64,000 bases of DNA from positions 1 through 64,000 of the forward strand of contig NZ_JYJA01000020.1 in NCBI RefSeq assembly GCF_000956465.1. Reading direction: 5' to 3'. The DNA is from Microbacterium trichothecenolyticum. GTDB taxonomy: Bacteria; Actinomycetota; Actinomycetes; Actinomycetales; Microbacteriaceae. The notes beneath the pieces were generated by a model. It was not told where the DNA came from. It worked only from the letters and a program-made list of their open reading frames with translations, and made no database searches. Of this stretch, positions 32,039 to 41,286 are shown piece by piece. The translations under genes and the position numbers were made by a program. Within the stretch, counting starts at the first letter, position 1. Every line of letters starts with the position of its first letter.

Positions 32039-32710
32039 ATGGTCGACGTGCAGCGCCAGCTCGCCGCAGTGAGCCGCGAGATCGCGAGCGAAGAGATCGA
32101 CGGCTTCCCGTCGCGCGTGCAGACGCTCGCGCAGACCTATCCGTCCCCCATCGAAGACGTCTGGGACGCCGTCACCCGCGCGGACCGGATCGCACGGTGG
32201 TTCCAGCCCATCTCGGGTGACCTCATGGTCGGCGGCCGCTACCAGATCGAGGGCAACGCCGGCGGCGAGATCCAGGAGTGCGCGCCTCCCGCGAACGGCG
32301 CCGCGCACTACAAGGCGACGTGGGAGTACGGCGGCGGCGTGACCTGGCTCACGGTGCGGCTCACGGCGGAGGGCGTCGATGCGACCCGCTTCGAGCTGGA
32401 GCACATCGCCCGCACCGACGAGGTGCCCGCCGAGTTCTGGGACGTCTACGGCCCCGGCGCCACCGGTGTCGGCTGGGATGGCGGCCTGCTCGGGCTCAAT
32501 CTTCACCTCACCGGCGGCGGTGGGCCCAAGCCCGAAGACGCCGAGGCATGGGCGTTCACGGACGAAGGCCGCGCGTTCTATCGCGGCGCCGCCGATGCGT
32601 GGGGCGCCGCGCACGCCGCCGACGGCGCCGATCCCGCTGCCGCTGCGCGAGCCGCTGACAACACGTTCGCCTTCTACACCGGCCAGACCCCGCCCTCCAC
32701 GGAGGACTGA
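32039..32710 (+). CDS. SRPBCC (AHSA1-like) family protein
   Basis: 223 residues. The START/AHSA1 helix-grip pattern is clear: AQTYPSPIEDVWDAVTRADRIARWFQPISGDLMVGGRYQIEGNAGGEIQECAPP, then YKATWEYGGGVTWLTVRLTAEG and the long C-terminal helix (AWAFTDEGRAFYRGAADAWGAAHAAD). GGAGGATTGAC overlaps the end of the ArsR gene and serves as ribosome binding site. Such proteins bind hydrophobic ligands; together with the ArsR protein it may be a ligand-sensing unit (inference). A strong hairpin follows. Confidence 0.88.
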   Translation: MVDVQRQLAAVSREIASEEIDGFPSRVQTLAQTYPSPIEDVWDAVTRADRIARWFQPISGDLMVGGRYQIEGNAGGEIQECAPPANGAAHYKATWEYGGGVTWLTVRLTAEGVDATRFELEHIARTDEVPAEFWDVYGPGATGVGWDGGLLGLNLHLTGGGGPKPEDAEAWAFTDEGRAFYRGAADAWGAAHAADGADPAAAARAADNTFAFYTGQTPPSTED

Positions 32711-32721
32711 CCGGTCCCGCG

Positions 32722-32752
32722 CCCCTCCGCGCGCCGCCGGCGCGCGGAGGGG
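32722..32752 (+). terminator. Terminator after the ArsR/SRPBCC pair
   Basis: Perfect 14-bp stem CCCCTCCGCGCGCC with a 3-nt loop and its complement, 12 nt past the stop codon. Confidence 0.8.
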
Positions 32753-32888
32753 ACCCCCCGGCGCGTGGGCCCGGCCGCGGCCGCGGCATCCCTAACATGA
32801 AACCCGATTCACAAGATCCTGCGGCCGGTCTATTCTCGTGAGTGGGCGGGGTCGCAGGGGCTTCCGCAGGACGTGGGAGGCACCCGAA

Positions 32889-34001
32889 ATGACCCTCTTC
32901 GACGGCATCGCCGCACGCATCGTCGAGACGCCCGGGCTGTCGGTGAACGTGCTGGAGCGCACCGCGGACGACCCGGCCACACCGCCCGATCGCACCGTGG
33001 TGCTCATCCACGGCAACGTGTCGTCGTCGCTGTTCTGGCAGGAGTTGATGCAGGACCTGCCTCACGACCTGCGGGTTCTCGCGATCGACCTGCGAGGCTT
33101 CGGCGGAACGGAACACGCGCCGATCGACGCGACCCGCGGGGTCCGCGACTTCAGCGACGACGTGCGCGCGACGCTCGAGGCGCTCGGGATCGCGACGGCG
33201 CACCTCGTCGGATGGTCGATGGGAGGCGGCGTCGTGATGCAGTACGCGCTCGATCATGGCGCACTCAGCCTCACCCTGCAGGCACCGGTGTCGCCGTACG
33301 GGTTCGGCGGCACCCGCCGCGACGGCTCGCGCCTCACCGATGACGACGCAGGGTGCGGCGGCGGCGGAGCGAACCCGGACTTCGTGCAGCGCCTGATCGA
33401 CCACGACACCACCGACGAGGCGCCGACCTCGCCTCGCAACGTCTTCCGCTCGGGCTACGTGGCCCCCGGATATCAGACCGACAACGAGGACGTCTGGGTG
33501 GAGTCGATGCTCACGACCTCGACGGCGACCGGCAACTACCCCGGCGACATGGTGAAGAGCGAGAACTGGCCGGGCTTCGGCGCCGGCGACATCGGGGTGC
33601 TCAACACCATGACGCCCGGTCACTTCGACGTGTCGGGCATCGTCGACCTCTCCGACAAGCCGCCGATCCTGTGGATCCACGGCACCGCCGACGCCATCGT
33701 GTCGGACGCATCCTTCTACGACTTCAATCACCTCGGAAAGCTCGGCATCGTCCCCGGCTGGCCCGGGGACGACGTCGCACCGCCGCAGGAGATGGTGTCG
33801 CAGACGCGCGACGTCCTGGCCCGGTACTCCGACGCGGGCGGCCAAGTCACCGAGCTCGCGCTCGAGGACACCGGGCACTCGCCGCACCTGGAGCGGCCGG
33901 CCGAGTTCCGCCACGCGCTGCTCGAGGTCATCGGGTACGTCGGGCACCCGCACGACCCCTCCCCGCCGACCGAGGCGATCATCCTGCGCTCGTCCGACTG
34001 A
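32889..34001 (+). CDS. Alpha/beta hydrolase
   Basis: 370 residues. VVLIHGNVSSSLFWQELMQDL (oxyanion region, about residue 37), nucleophile elbow LVGWSMGGGVVMQYAL (about 108-123), acid in WIHGTADAIV (about 260) and histidine in LEDTGHSPHLERP (about 335) form a complete triad. A long lid between about residues 140 and 250 is Gly/Asp-rich (DDDAGCGGGGANPDFVQRL). GGGAGG precedes the ATG at 32889. Substrate unknown; lid size suggests a carboxylesterase or C-C hydrolase. No signal peptide. Confidence 0.86.
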   Translation: MTLFDGIAARIVETPGLSVNVLERTADDPATPPDRTVVLIHGNVSSSLFWQELMQDLPHDLRVLAIDLRGFGGTEHAPIDATRGVRDFSDDVRATLEALGIATAHLVGWSMGGGVVMQYALDHGALSLTLQAPVSPYGFGGTRRDGSRLTDDDAGCGGGGANPDFVQRLIDHDTTDEAPTSPRNVFRSGYVAPGYQTDNEDVWVESMLTTSTATGNYPGDMVKSENWPGFGAGDIGVLNTMTPGHFDVSGIVDLSDKPPILWIHGTADAIVSDASFYDFNHLGKLGIVPGWPGDDVAPPQEMVSQTRDVLARYSDAGGQVTELALEDTGHSPHLERPAEFRHALLEVIGYVGHPHDPSPPTEAIILRSSD

Positions 34002-34021
34002 TGCCGGAACCCGTCACAGGC

Positions 34022-34048
34022 CGCGGCCCGCGCATGACGCGGGTCGCG
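34022..34048 (+). terminator. Hairpin after the hydrolase gene
   Basis: 11-bp stem CGCGGCCCGCG / CGCGGGTCGCG with one G-T pair and a 5-nt loop. Confidence 0.6.
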
Positions 34049-34068
34049 GCATCCGTAGACTCATCCGC

Positions 34069-35034
34069 ATGAGTGCTTCCGGCGGCGGCAAGGCGATCCT
34101 CGCGGCGTTCCTGGCCAACATGGGCATCGCCCTGGCGAAGTTCATCGCGTGGTTCCTGTCGGGCTCGGCGTCGATGCTCGCCGAGGCGATCCACTCGGTC
34201 GCCGATTCGGGCAACCAGCTGCTGCTCATGCTCGGCGGGCGCCAGGCGAAGAAGAAGGCCGACCGCGAGCACCCCTTCGGCTACGGCCGCGAGCGGTACG
34301 TGTACGCGTTCGTCGTGTCGATCATCCTGTTCTCGGTCGGCGGCCTGTTCTCGATCTACGAGGGCATCGACAAGCTCACCCACCCGCACGAGCTCGAGAA
34401 CGCGTGGATCCCGATCGCCGTGCTCGTCGTCGCGATCGTGCTGGAGTCGTTCTCGCTGCGCACGGCCGTCAAGGAGAGCAACCACGTGCGACCCAAGGGG
34501 CAGTCGTGGGTCTCGTTCGTACGGCACGCGAAGGCGCCGGAGCTCCCCGTCGTCCTGCTCGAAGACATCGCCGCGCTCACCGGCCTCGTGTTCGCGCTGT
34601 TCGGCGTCGGCATGACCGTCATCACGCACAACCCGGTGTTCGACGCGATCGGCACGCTCATGATCGGCACGCTGCTGATCCTCGTGGCCATCACGCTCGG
34701 CATCGAGACCAAGAGCCTCCTCGTCGGCGAGGGTGCGACCGATGCCGACCACGACCGCATCGTCGACGCCATCAACGACGGGCCCGAGGTCGAGAAGATC
34801 ATCCACATCAAGACGCTCTACCTCGGCCCCGACGAGCTGCTCGTCGCGGCGAAGCTCGGGTTCGCGTCGGATGCCCCACTGGCGCACGTCGCCTCCGACA
34901 TCGACCGCGTCGAAGCGCGCGTGCGGGCGGCCGTGCCGGCGGCTCGCGTCATCTACTTCGAGCCCGACATCTACCGACCGGGCGACGACGCCACTCCGCC
35001 CACGTCGGAGTTCGTCATCAAGTCGGCGGACTGA
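34069..35034 (+). CDS. Cation diffusion facilitator family transporter
   Basis: 321 residues. Six membrane helices and a C-terminal cytosolic domain. The first metal site motif is EAIHSVADSGNQ (H-x-x-x-D, about residues 41-46) and the second LLEDIAALTG (about 163). AKKKADREHPFGYGRERYVYAFV is the usual inter-helix signature. The cytosolic domain ends about residue 310 with IYFEPD. It exports Zn2+, Fe2+ or Mn2+ in exchange for protons; the motif set does not decide the metal. It stands alone between two hairpin-like sequences. Confidence 0.9.
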   Translation: MSASGGGKAILAAFLANMGIALAKFIAWFLSGSASMLAEAIHSVADSGNQLLLMLGGRQAKKKADREHPFGYGRERYVYAFVVSIILFSVGGLFSIYEGIDKLTHPHELENAWIPIAVLVVAIVLESFSLRTAVKESNHVRPKGQSWVSFVRHAKAPELPVVLLEDIAALTGLVFALFGVGMTVITHNPVFDAIGTLMIGTLLILVAITLGIETKSLLVGEGATDADHDRIVDAINDGPEVEKIIHIKTLYLGPDELLVAAKLGFASDAPLAHVASDIDRVEARVRAAVPAARVIYFEPDIYRPGDDATPPTSEFVIKSAD

Positions 35035-35035
35035 C

Positions 35036-35055
35036 CGTTCGACAGGTTCAGCGAC
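35036..35055. repeat. Short dispersed intergenic repeat
   Basis: CCGTTCGACAGGTTCAGCGA, the 'TTCGACA-GG-TCAGCGACC' type of palindromic sequence, similar in wording to the REP-like copies at 3597, 13529 and 14388. It sits right before the start of the LLM gene, taking the place of a ribosome binding site. Confidence 0.45.
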
Positions 35056-35059
35056 CGCC

Positions 35060-35986
35060 ATGGAATACTGCATCTTCACCGAGCCCCAGCAGGGCGCCAG
35101 CTACGATGACCAGCTCGCCTTCGCTCAGGCAGCCGAGCGTCTCGGCTTCGACGGCTTCTTCCGCTCCGACCACTACCTGCACATGGGCGACGGCGACGGG
35201 CTTCCCGGTCCCACCGACGCGTGGACCACGCTGGCGGGACTCGCCCGCGAGACCTCCCGCATCCGCCTCGGCACGCTCGTGTCGTCGGTGACCTACCGTG
35301 TTCCGGGGCTTCTGGCGATCCAGGTGGCGCAGGTCGACGCGATGTCGGGCGGCCGTGCAGAGCTCGGCCTCGGCACGGGGTGGTTCGGTCGCGAGCACGA
35401 CGCCTACGGCATCCCGTTCCCGGCCAAGCGGTTCGGCCTCCTCGAGGAGCAGCTCGCGATCGTGACCGGCCTGTGGTCGACCCCCGTCGACGAGACCTAC
35501 AGCTTCGCGGGCGAGCACTATCGGCTGACGGATGCCCCGGCCCTGCCGAAGCCGGTGCAGTCCCGCGTTCCCGTCATCGTGGGCGGCGGCGGGCCGAAGC
35601 GCACCCCCGAGCTCGCCGCGCGGTTCGCGACGGAGTTCAACATCGGCTTCCGGTCCGAGGCGGAGTCGGCGGAGAAGTTCGCCGGAGTGCGCGCCGCGTG
35701 CGAACGCGTCGGTCGCGACCCCGAATCGCTCAAGCTCTCGGTGGCGCTGCCGACGTTGGCCGCGGCATCCGCGTCCGAACTCGACCGGCGTGCCGAGAAT
35801 CTCGGCCGCACCGTCGACGAGCTGCGCGGCGACGTGAACATCGTCGGCACCCGCGACGAGATCGTCGCGAAGGTCGAGCGGCTGGTGGCCATCGGCGCCA
35901 ACCGCGTCTACTTCCAGCTGATGGACCTGCAGGATGTCTCGCACGTCGAGTACCTCGGCGAGGTGCTCCCCCACCTCCCCCGCTGA
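35060..35986 (+). CDS. LLM class F420-dependent oxidoreductase
   Basis: 308 residues, luciferase-like (beta/alpha)8 barrel. FAQAAERLGFDGFFRSDHYLHMGDGDGLPGPTDAWTTLAGLARETSRIRLGTLVSSVTYRVPGLLA is the classic N-terminal block. AELGLGTGWFGREHDAYGIPFPAKRFGLLEEQL and VPVIVGGGGPKRTPELAARFATEFNI follow. It is likely a TIGR03560-type F420 enzyme. No ribosome binding site is visible because a short repeat abuts the ATG, so a leaderless or internal start is possible. Substrate unknown; related to but distinct from the gene at 56-853. Confidence 0.9.
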   Translation: MEYCIFTEPQQGASYDDQLAFAQAAERLGFDGFFRSDHYLHMGDGDGLPGPTDAWTTLAGLARETSRIRLGTLVSSVTYRVPGLLAIQVAQVDAMSGGRAELGLGTGWFGREHDAYGIPFPAKRFGLLEEQLAIVTGLWSTPVDETYSFAGEHYRLTDAPALPKPVQSRVPVIVGGGGPKRTPELAARFATEFNIGFRSEAESAEKFAGVRAACERVGRDPESLKLSVALPTLAAASASELDRRAENLGRTVDELRGDVNIVGTRDEIVAKVERLVAIGANRVYFQLMDLQDVSHVEYLGEVLPHLPR

Positions 35987-36031
35987 CGTTCAGGGCGTGG
36001 CCCATTCCTCGACTCCCTGCCTCGTGGGGGC

Positions 36032-36056
36032 GCCGGATCCCGGAATCGGGTCCGGC
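36032..36056 (+). terminator. Hairpin after the LLM gene
   Basis: GCCGGATCCCG pairs with CGGG-TCCGGC (one bulge, GAAT loop). The surrounding gap 35987-36206 between convergent genes shows nothing else that I can support. Confidence 0.6.
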
Positions 36057-36206
36057 ACTTCCCGGTGAGTTGTGCCCGTAACCGCTGATTGTCGCCCCGG
36101 GTCGACGCGCGCGCCAGAGGCTCCGGTGCCGACCGGATGCCTTCGCTCAGCGGCGCAGATCCGCGAACGGCGCACCCGGGTGGTCGTTCTCGTCTGCCGG
36201 CCAGGC

Positions 36207-36557
36207 TCAGACGGAGGTCGTGGCCCACAGCGGAGCCAGTGCGATCGCCACCATGATGAGGCCCGCCGTGGCTCCGAGTGCGACGAGATCGATGAGAGGC
36301 GGCCTCCGGGCGCTGATCCGCCCGACGACGCTCGCGAGCAGCACGACAGCCGCACCCGCTGCACAGATCAGCAGCAGCCAGCCGACGAGCCACGCGAACA
36401 CAGCAGCGTTCTCATTCGCGTCCAGTGCTGCCGGGGTCCCGGTATTCTGCACCCAGAGCACGCGGTAGACCCATAGAGCGAGCACGGCGCCGGCTGCCGA
36501 TGCGAGGGCGACGGCCCCGGCTGTCGTCAGCCGATCGCGCGACGTCGCCCGGTCCAC
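36207..36557 (-). CDS. Hypothetical three-helix membrane protein
   Basis: 116 residues. Three hydrophobic segments (about 12-36, 53-80 and 90-112) with a short polar loop holding QNTGTPAALDANENA between the first two. Starts with GTG and has only a weak AGGG ahead. I recognise no family. It is divergent from the beta-propeller gene at 36700, with 142 nt of shared control region, and could be functionally linked to it (inference). Confidence 0.6.
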   Translation of the reverse strand: MDRATSRDRLTTAGAVALASAAGAVLALWVYRVLWVQNTGTPAALDANENAAVFAWLVGWLLLICAAGAAVVLLASVVGRISARRPPLIDLVALGATAGLIMVAIALAPLWATTSV

Positions 36558-36699
36558 ACCGGAACCCTAGCGAAGCACCTGGGCGGTGTCGCCCCCGTCT
36601 GCGTGCCGCACGCGTCGGCCGGCCACAGGGAGTTCGCTGTTCACTTCCCGGTCGTTCCGCCGACGGCTCATCACCGCTAGCGTGCAGGCAGGAGTTGCG

Positions 36700-37947
36700 A
36701 TGACCACCGTGACGGTTGCCGGCGACGCACCGGCCGTACCGCGGCCGAAGAAGCGGACGCCGCTCCTGCCTGCGCTGATCGCGGGTGCGGTCGGGTTCGC
36801 CGCGGTCGCCGTTCCCGCGCTGATCGCCTCCTCGACCCCGCCGCCTTCGAGCTCGCCCGCCTTTCCCACGGCGGTCGCCACCTACTCGTGGTTCGTCTCG
36901 CACAGCGACCTCGACATGCCGGCAACAATGATCTACCAGAACGGCATCGGGGTTGAATTCATGGACTCCCCGCAGGCGGTCGCACTCGGCGTCGACGGCA
37001 GCACATACCGGCGCCTCGGTGCCGCCGAGCAGCGCTCTGTGCCGACCGACCAGGGCGACCCAGCCGCCATGGTGCTGTCAGCCGACGGCACGTTCGCGGT
37101 GATCGCCGGCGCGAACGGTCACGGCAGCGTCCTCGTCCGTTCCCTCGTCGACGGCACCGACCGAGAGGTATCGATCGGAGTCGGGCGCAGCGCCGTACCG
37201 TTGAGCATCGCCTCCGACGGAGACCACGTCCTGGTGCTGCTCGGCGACGGTGAGATGAGCCGGTACACCGACCCGCCGTTCAGCGGCACACTCGCCTTGC
37301 TCGACCTGTCGAGCGGCGACCTGCTCGAGTACTCGCTGGACGCGGTGACATCGGCGGCATTGGCCCCCGATGGATCTCGCGTCGTCGCGCAGGCGTCGCA
37401 GGGCGCCGTGATGATGGATGCCGCGGGGCACAGCATCCGCGAACTCCCCGCGGAGCTGACGGGGCAGGCGTTCGGCGACGACGCGTGGTCACCGGACGGC
37501 ACCCGCCTCGTGACGCTGGTCCACGACCCCGTGTGGGTGGAGAAGCCCACGGGCAGAACGCTGACCAGCTCTGCGACGCTGCAGATCTCCGCACTCTCGG
37601 CCGGCACGACGCAGATGTTCGCGCTCGCGGGCGTCGAGTATGCGGCGGCCCTGGGCTGGCGCGACGACGACACCGTCGTGCTTCAGACCTACGCCGAAGA
37701 CAACAGCTCCGAGTTCCGATGGGTCGACGCCGACACGGGCGCTGCGCAGACCTTCGCGACCTACGAATCGGGGTTCACCTCGGCATCGATCGGCTCCGCC
37801 GACCTCGCACGGGACCTGATCCGCGAGTGGGTGGTCGAGGACCGACCCGTGGATCAGGGGTGGACCTTCGGGATGATCGCCGGCATTGCCGTCGGTGCCG
37901 CCACCGGGCTCATCGTGTGGGTTGTGACGCGACGTCGTGAGGGCTGA
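36700..37947 (+). CDS. Membrane-anchored WD40/TolB-like beta-propeller protein
   Basis: 415 residues. Signal-anchor helix at about 22-43 (LLPALIAGAVGFAAVAVPALIAS), a large extracytoplasmic domain with repeated strand units (AAMVLSADGTFAVIAGANGHGSVLVRSLVDG, SAALAPDGSRVVAQASQGAVMMDAAG, DDAWSPDGTRLVTLV) and a C-terminal membrane helix (GMIAGIAVGAATGLIVWVVTRR, about 390-411). The LSPDG-type repeats indicate a TolB/WD40-like propeller. GGAG sits 5 nt before the ATG. Function unknown; possibly a surface binding or scaffold protein tethered at both ends. Confidence 0.75.
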   Translation: MTTVTVAGDAPAVPRPKKRTPLLPALIAGAVGFAAVAVPALIASSTPPPSSSPAFPTAVATYSWFVSHSDLDMPATMIYQNGIGVEFMDSPQAVALGVDGSTYRRLGAAEQRSVPTDQGDPAAMVLSADGTFAVIAGANGHGSVLVRSLVDGTDREVSIGVGRSAVPLSIASDGDHVLVLLGDGEMSRYTDPPFSGTLALLDLSSGDLLEYSLDAVTSAALAPDGSRVVAQASQGAVMMDAAGHSIRELPAELTGQAFGDDAWSPDGTRLVTLVHDPVWVEKPTGRTLTSSATLQISALSAGTTQMFALAGVEYAAALGWRDDDTVVLQTYAEDNSSEFRWVDADTGAAQTFATYESGFTSASIGSADLARDLIREWVVEDRPVDQGWTFGMIAGIAVGAATGLIVWVVTRRREG

Positions 37948-38033
37948 GCGCGCGTCGATCCCGACGGGCTCCGCGCGGTGTGCGGCGGCGCCGTCGTGAT
38001 CCGGCGCTGAATCAGGGGTCGGCCCGTCGGAGG

Positions 38034-38759
38034 TCAGACCGGCAGGCGGTACGAGGGCAGGCCCCGACGGCGGATCAGCCACTCGGCGAAGACGAGGTTC
38101 GGGAGCCAGCACAGGAACGGCACCGCGGCGTAGGCGTTCGCGAAGACGGAGTCGAACTCCCACGGCTGCCCGAGCAGGAGCGGCGCCATCAGCAGCAGCG
38201 GCAGCCAGATGCGCAGCATGACGCCGGAGTAGGTCAGAGCGTAGTTGCGGATCATCCACGCCTGATGGCTCGGTACGTCGTGGCGACGGATCGCGCGGTA
38301 CGCGCGCCAACCCGTGATGAGCCACAGGACGGCGAGCGCGCCGAACCCGAAGAAGCCGACGTAGCCGGCGGGGCTCGACGGCGCGATGATGAGTCCGCCG
38401 ACCGCCCCGATCCCCACCGCGACCAGGTACACCCGGCCGATCCAGCGGTGCACGCGCGGCGCGCGCGTGCGCAGGCCCCGCCAGAACTGCAGCGGACCGG
38501 CGACGAGCGCCGTCGCCCCGCCGACGATGTGGAGGTAGAGGGCTCCCTGGACGAATGGGGGCACAGCGGCGTACGTCGGGGCGAGCCCCACGTCCTGCCC
38601 GGCGAGGTCGGCCAGCGATGCGGTGAAGTACGGCACGGCGGAGTACGCGACGATGGCGAGCGCCGTCAGCAGGACGAACGTCCAGCCGATGCGTGAGCGG
38701 ATGCCGCCCGGCCGTGCGACGGCTGGTGCGGTCCGGACGGGTTCGATGAGGCGGGTCAT
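38034..38759 (-). CDS. DUF2306-type membrane protein
   Basis: 241 residues with about seven membrane helices. The segment YLHIVGGATALVAGPLQFWRGLRTRAPRVHRWIGRVYLVAVGIGAVGGL carries the His residues characteristic of DUF2306 (H-x-x-x-G ... H-R-W-x-G-R). DVPSHQAWMIRNYALTYSGVMLRIWLPLL is the second conserved block. The histidine pattern resembles heme-binding four-helix membrane proteins, but this is speculative. ATG at 38759; an in-frame GTG 9 nt upstream is possible. Confidence 0.8.
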   Translation of the reverse strand: MTRLIEPVRTAPAVARPGGIRSRIGWTFVLLTALAIVAYSAVPYFTASLADLAGQDVGLAPTYAAVPPFVQGALYLHIVGGATALVAGPLQFWRGLRTRAPRVHRWIGRVYLVAVGIGAVGGLIIAPSSPAGYVGFFGFGALAVLWLITGWRAYRAIRRHDVPSHQAWMIRNYALTYSGVMLRIWLPLLLMAPLLLGQPWEFDSVFANAYAAVPFLCWLPNLVFAEWLIRRRGLPSYRLPV

Positions 38760-38835
38760 GGCCGTCACGCTAAGTCCGGGCGCGGGGCGTCCAGCAGGGT
38801 GCTGTCCCCCCGATCCGCCGGGGCTCACCCCCCGA

Positions 38836-39297
38836 TCAGCGGCGGGCGTCGAAGAAGGCGCGAAGGAGGGCGGATGCCTCGGCCTCGCGCACGCCAGCGA
38901 CGACCTCGGCGCGATAGGGCAGGCGCCGGTCGCGCACGACGTCGTACATCGATCCCGCCGCGCCGGCCTTCTCGTCCCACGCGCCGAACACGAGCCGCGA
39001 GATGCGCGACTGGAGCACAGCGCCCGCACACATCACGCAGGGCTCGAGCGTCACCACGAGTGTGCAGCCTTCGAGGTTCCAGTTGCCACGCGTCGCTGCC
39101 GCTGCGCGAAGAGCCACCACCTCGGCGTGCGCGGTCGGATCGTGCTCGAGCTCACGGAGGTTCCGGCCCTCGCCGATCACCGTGCCCGCGGCATCCGTCA
39201 CCACCGCCCCTACCGGGACGTCGCCCGCACCGCCGGCCACCGCGGCGAGCGCCAGCGCGCGGTCCATCGCGGCGAGGTCGGCGGGGGCGGGAAGCAC
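38836..39297 (-). CDS. tadA: tRNA-specific adenosine deaminase
   Basis: About 153 residues. Converts A34 to inosine in tRNA(Arg)ACG. The zinc site is complete: HAEVVALRAAA (His and catalytic Glu, about residue 62) and LEPCVMCAGAVLQSR (Cys pair about 92-95). GDVPVGAVVTDAAG and LVFGAWDEKAGAAGSMYDVV are the family landmarks. The exact start is unsure: GTG at 39297 gives the usual length; ATG at 39267 is the alternative. It is divergent from upp, an arrangement common in actinobacteria. Confidence 0.9.
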   Translation of the reverse strand: MLPAPADLAAMDRALALAAVAGGAGDVPVGAVVTDAAGTVIGEGRNLRELEHDPTAHAEVVALRAAAATRGNWNLEGCTLVVTLEPCVMCAGAVLQSRISRLVFGAWDEKAGAAGSMYDVVRDRRLPYRAEVVAGVREAEASALLRAFFDARR

Positions 39298-39366
39298 AGC
39301 ACGAGCGTAGTCGCCCCCGACGAAGTCGCCCGGGGTTCCGGCACCGCGACGCACTAACCTGTCTCT

Positions 39367-39999
39367 ATGCGCCTGCACGTCGCCGACCACCCCCTCATCA
39401 CCCACAAGCTGACGGTGCTGCGCGACAAGCGCACCCCGTCGCCGGTGTTCCGCCAGCTCACCGAGGAACTCGTGACGCTGCTCGCTTATGAGGCGACCCG
39501 CAACGTCCGCGTCGCGCCGATCGAGATCCAGACGCCGGTGACGACGACGACCGGCGTCCGCATCGACGAGCCGCGCCCCCTGGTGGTGCCGATCCTCCGT
39601 GCGGGCCTCGGCATGCTCGAGGGCATGGTCAAGCTCATCCCGACCGCCGAGGTCGGCTTCCTCGGCATGGCGCGCAACGAAGAGACCCTCGAGCCGACGA
39701 CATACGCCGAGCGCCTGCCCAACGATCTGAGCGATCGCCAGTGCTTCGTGCTCGACCCGATGCTCGCCACCGGCGGCTCGCTGGGCGCGGCCATCGACTT
39801 CCTGTTCGACCGCGGCGCACAGGACGTCACCGCGATCTGCATCCTGGGCGCCCCCGAGGGCGTCGCGGCGATCGAGAAGCAGGTCGCGGGTCGCGACGTC
39901 ACGCTCGTGCTCGGCGCACTCGACGAGCGCCTCAACGAGAAGGGCTACATCGTGCCGGGGCTCGGCGACGCCGGCGACCGGCTGTACGGCACGGTCTGA
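39367..39999 (+). CDS. upp: Uracil phosphoribosyltransferase
   Basis: 210 residues. Salvages uracil to UMP with [45 protein letters not shown] is the conserved N-terminus. The PRPP loop is in [21 protein letters not shown] (about residues 126-146), and the uracil-binding segment is [17 protein letters not shown] at the C-terminus. Complete and typical in length. It ends 18 nt before the stop of the convergent decarboxylase gene. Confidence 0.96.
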   Translation: MRLHVADHPLITHKLTVLRDKRTPSPVFRQLTEELVTLLAYEATRNVRVAPIEIQTPVTTTTGVRIDEPRPLVVPILRAGLGMLEGMVKLIPTAEVGFLGMARNEETLEPTTYAERLPNDLSDRQCFVLDPMLATGGSLGAAIDFLFDRGAQDVTAICILGAPEGVAAIEKQVAGRDVTLVLGALDERLNEKGYIVPGLGDAGDRLYGTV

Positions 40000-40017
40000 C
40001 CCGCGGCCGCCGCACGA

Positions 40018-41286
40018 TCACACGATCGGCACGCGGCGCACATCCGACGCCACAGCGACCTCGGCGGTCGTGGCACCCCGCCCGACGACGGCGACCGGAG
40101 TGAACGGGCGGCCGTTGAATCGCGTCGCGGTGACCGTCGTGTACGCGCCCATCGTGGGGCTCACGAGAAGGTCACCCACCTCCAGCTCGGGCAGCAGCAC
40201 CTCGCGCGCGATCACGTCCGACGAATCGCAGGTCGGGCCCCCGAGGGTCGCCCAGCGGTGGTTCGCCGCATCCGCCGGCGTTGCGGTGAGGTCTCGCTCG
40301 GCGAAGACGAGCGGGTGCACGTCTTCGGTGAGCACGTTCGAATACGAGCCGTAGAGCCCGTCGTCCAGGTAGTACCAGCGACCGTCGCCGCGCTCGGCGA
40401 TGCCCACGACGCTCGTGACCAGGGTCATCGCGTCGGCCACCATCACTCGGCCGGGCTCGGCGATGATGTCGAGCCGCCGCGCGTGCGGCTCGAGCACGGG
40501 GCGGAGCGCAGCCGCGACGTCTTCGATGGCCGCTGACTCGGAGTCGTACGACGCCGGGAAGCCGCCGCCGATGTCCAGGGTGTCGAACTGCACGTTGAGA
40601 CGCCGCTCGAGGATGCCCATGAGCTCGAGCGTGTCGGCGGCCGCGGTCGCGAAACGGGTCGGATCGTCCAGCTGGCTGCCCACGTGATAGCTGAAGCCGG
40701 CGACCGCGATGCCTGCGGCGTGCGCGCTCTCGACGAGACGCGCCGCCTCGAACGGCCCGACTCCGAACTTGCTCGACAGGTCGCTCTTCGCGTGCGGGCT
40801 GCGGTAGGCCAGACGCACCAGCAGTCGCGTGTCGCTCGGCGCACCCCGGAACTTCTCGATCTCGACGTCGTTGTCGACCACGAAGGTGCGCACCCCCGCG
40901 GCCAGCGCCTCGGCGATCTCGGCGGGCTTCTTGATCGGATGCGTGTGGATGATGCGGGATGCCGCGACACCCCGGCGCGTCAGCATCGCCAGCTCCTCGC
41001 CGGTCGCGACGTCGAACCCGCAGCCGGCATCGTCGAGCATGTCGAGCACGGCGTCGTGGGCGAGCGCCTTGACCGCGTAGTGGAGCCCGACGAACGGCAG
41101 CGCGGTGCGCAGGTGGCGGTACTGCCGGCGCACGCGCTCCGGATCGAGCAGCAGCAGCGGTGTGCCGTGCACGGCGATGGCCGCGCGAGCCGCGACGGAC
41201 GACAGCAGAGCGGATGCCTCGGCCCGCCGTCTGCTCTCGAGCGCCCGGGTCGTGCGGGGCTCGCGTCGGAGGGCCGCGAGATTCAC
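40018..41286 (-). CDS. Group IV PLP-dependent amino-acid (ornithine/lysine-type) decarboxylase
   Basis: 422 residues. Alanine-racemase-like barrel: the PLP lysine is in FVGLHYAVKALAH (about residue 70), the phosphate-binding GGGFPASYDSE near 245 and EPGRVMV near 283. The partner-subunit Cys is in LGGPTCDSSDVI (about 355), followed by GAYTTVTATRFNG. It matches eukaryotic-type ornithine/lysine decarboxylases rather than meso-DAP decarboxylase, so a polyamine product is likely (inference). The GTG start overlaps the stop of the upstream membrane gene (GTGA) and is preceded by a near-ideal ribosome binding site within that gene. Confidence 0.85.
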   Translation of the reverse strand: MNLAALRREPRTTRALESRRRAEASALLSSVAARAAIAVHGTPLLLLDPERVRRQYRHLRTALPFVGLHYAVKALAHDAVLDMLDDAGCGFDVATGEELAMLTRRGVAASRIIHTHPIKKPAEIAEALAAGVRTFVVDNDVEIEKFRGAPSDTRLLVRLAYRSPHAKSDLSSKFGVGPFEAARLVESAHAAGIAVAGFSYHVGSQLDDPTRFATAAADTLELMGILERRLNVQFDTLDIGGGFPASYDSESAAIEDVAAALRPVLEPHARRLDIIAEPGRVMVADAMTLVTSVVGIAERGDGRWYYLDDGLYGSYSNVLTEDVHPLVFAERDLTATPADAANHRWATLGGPTCDSSDVIAREVLLPELEVGDLLVSPTMGAYTTVTATRFNGRPFTPVAVVGRGATTAEVAVASDVRRVPIV

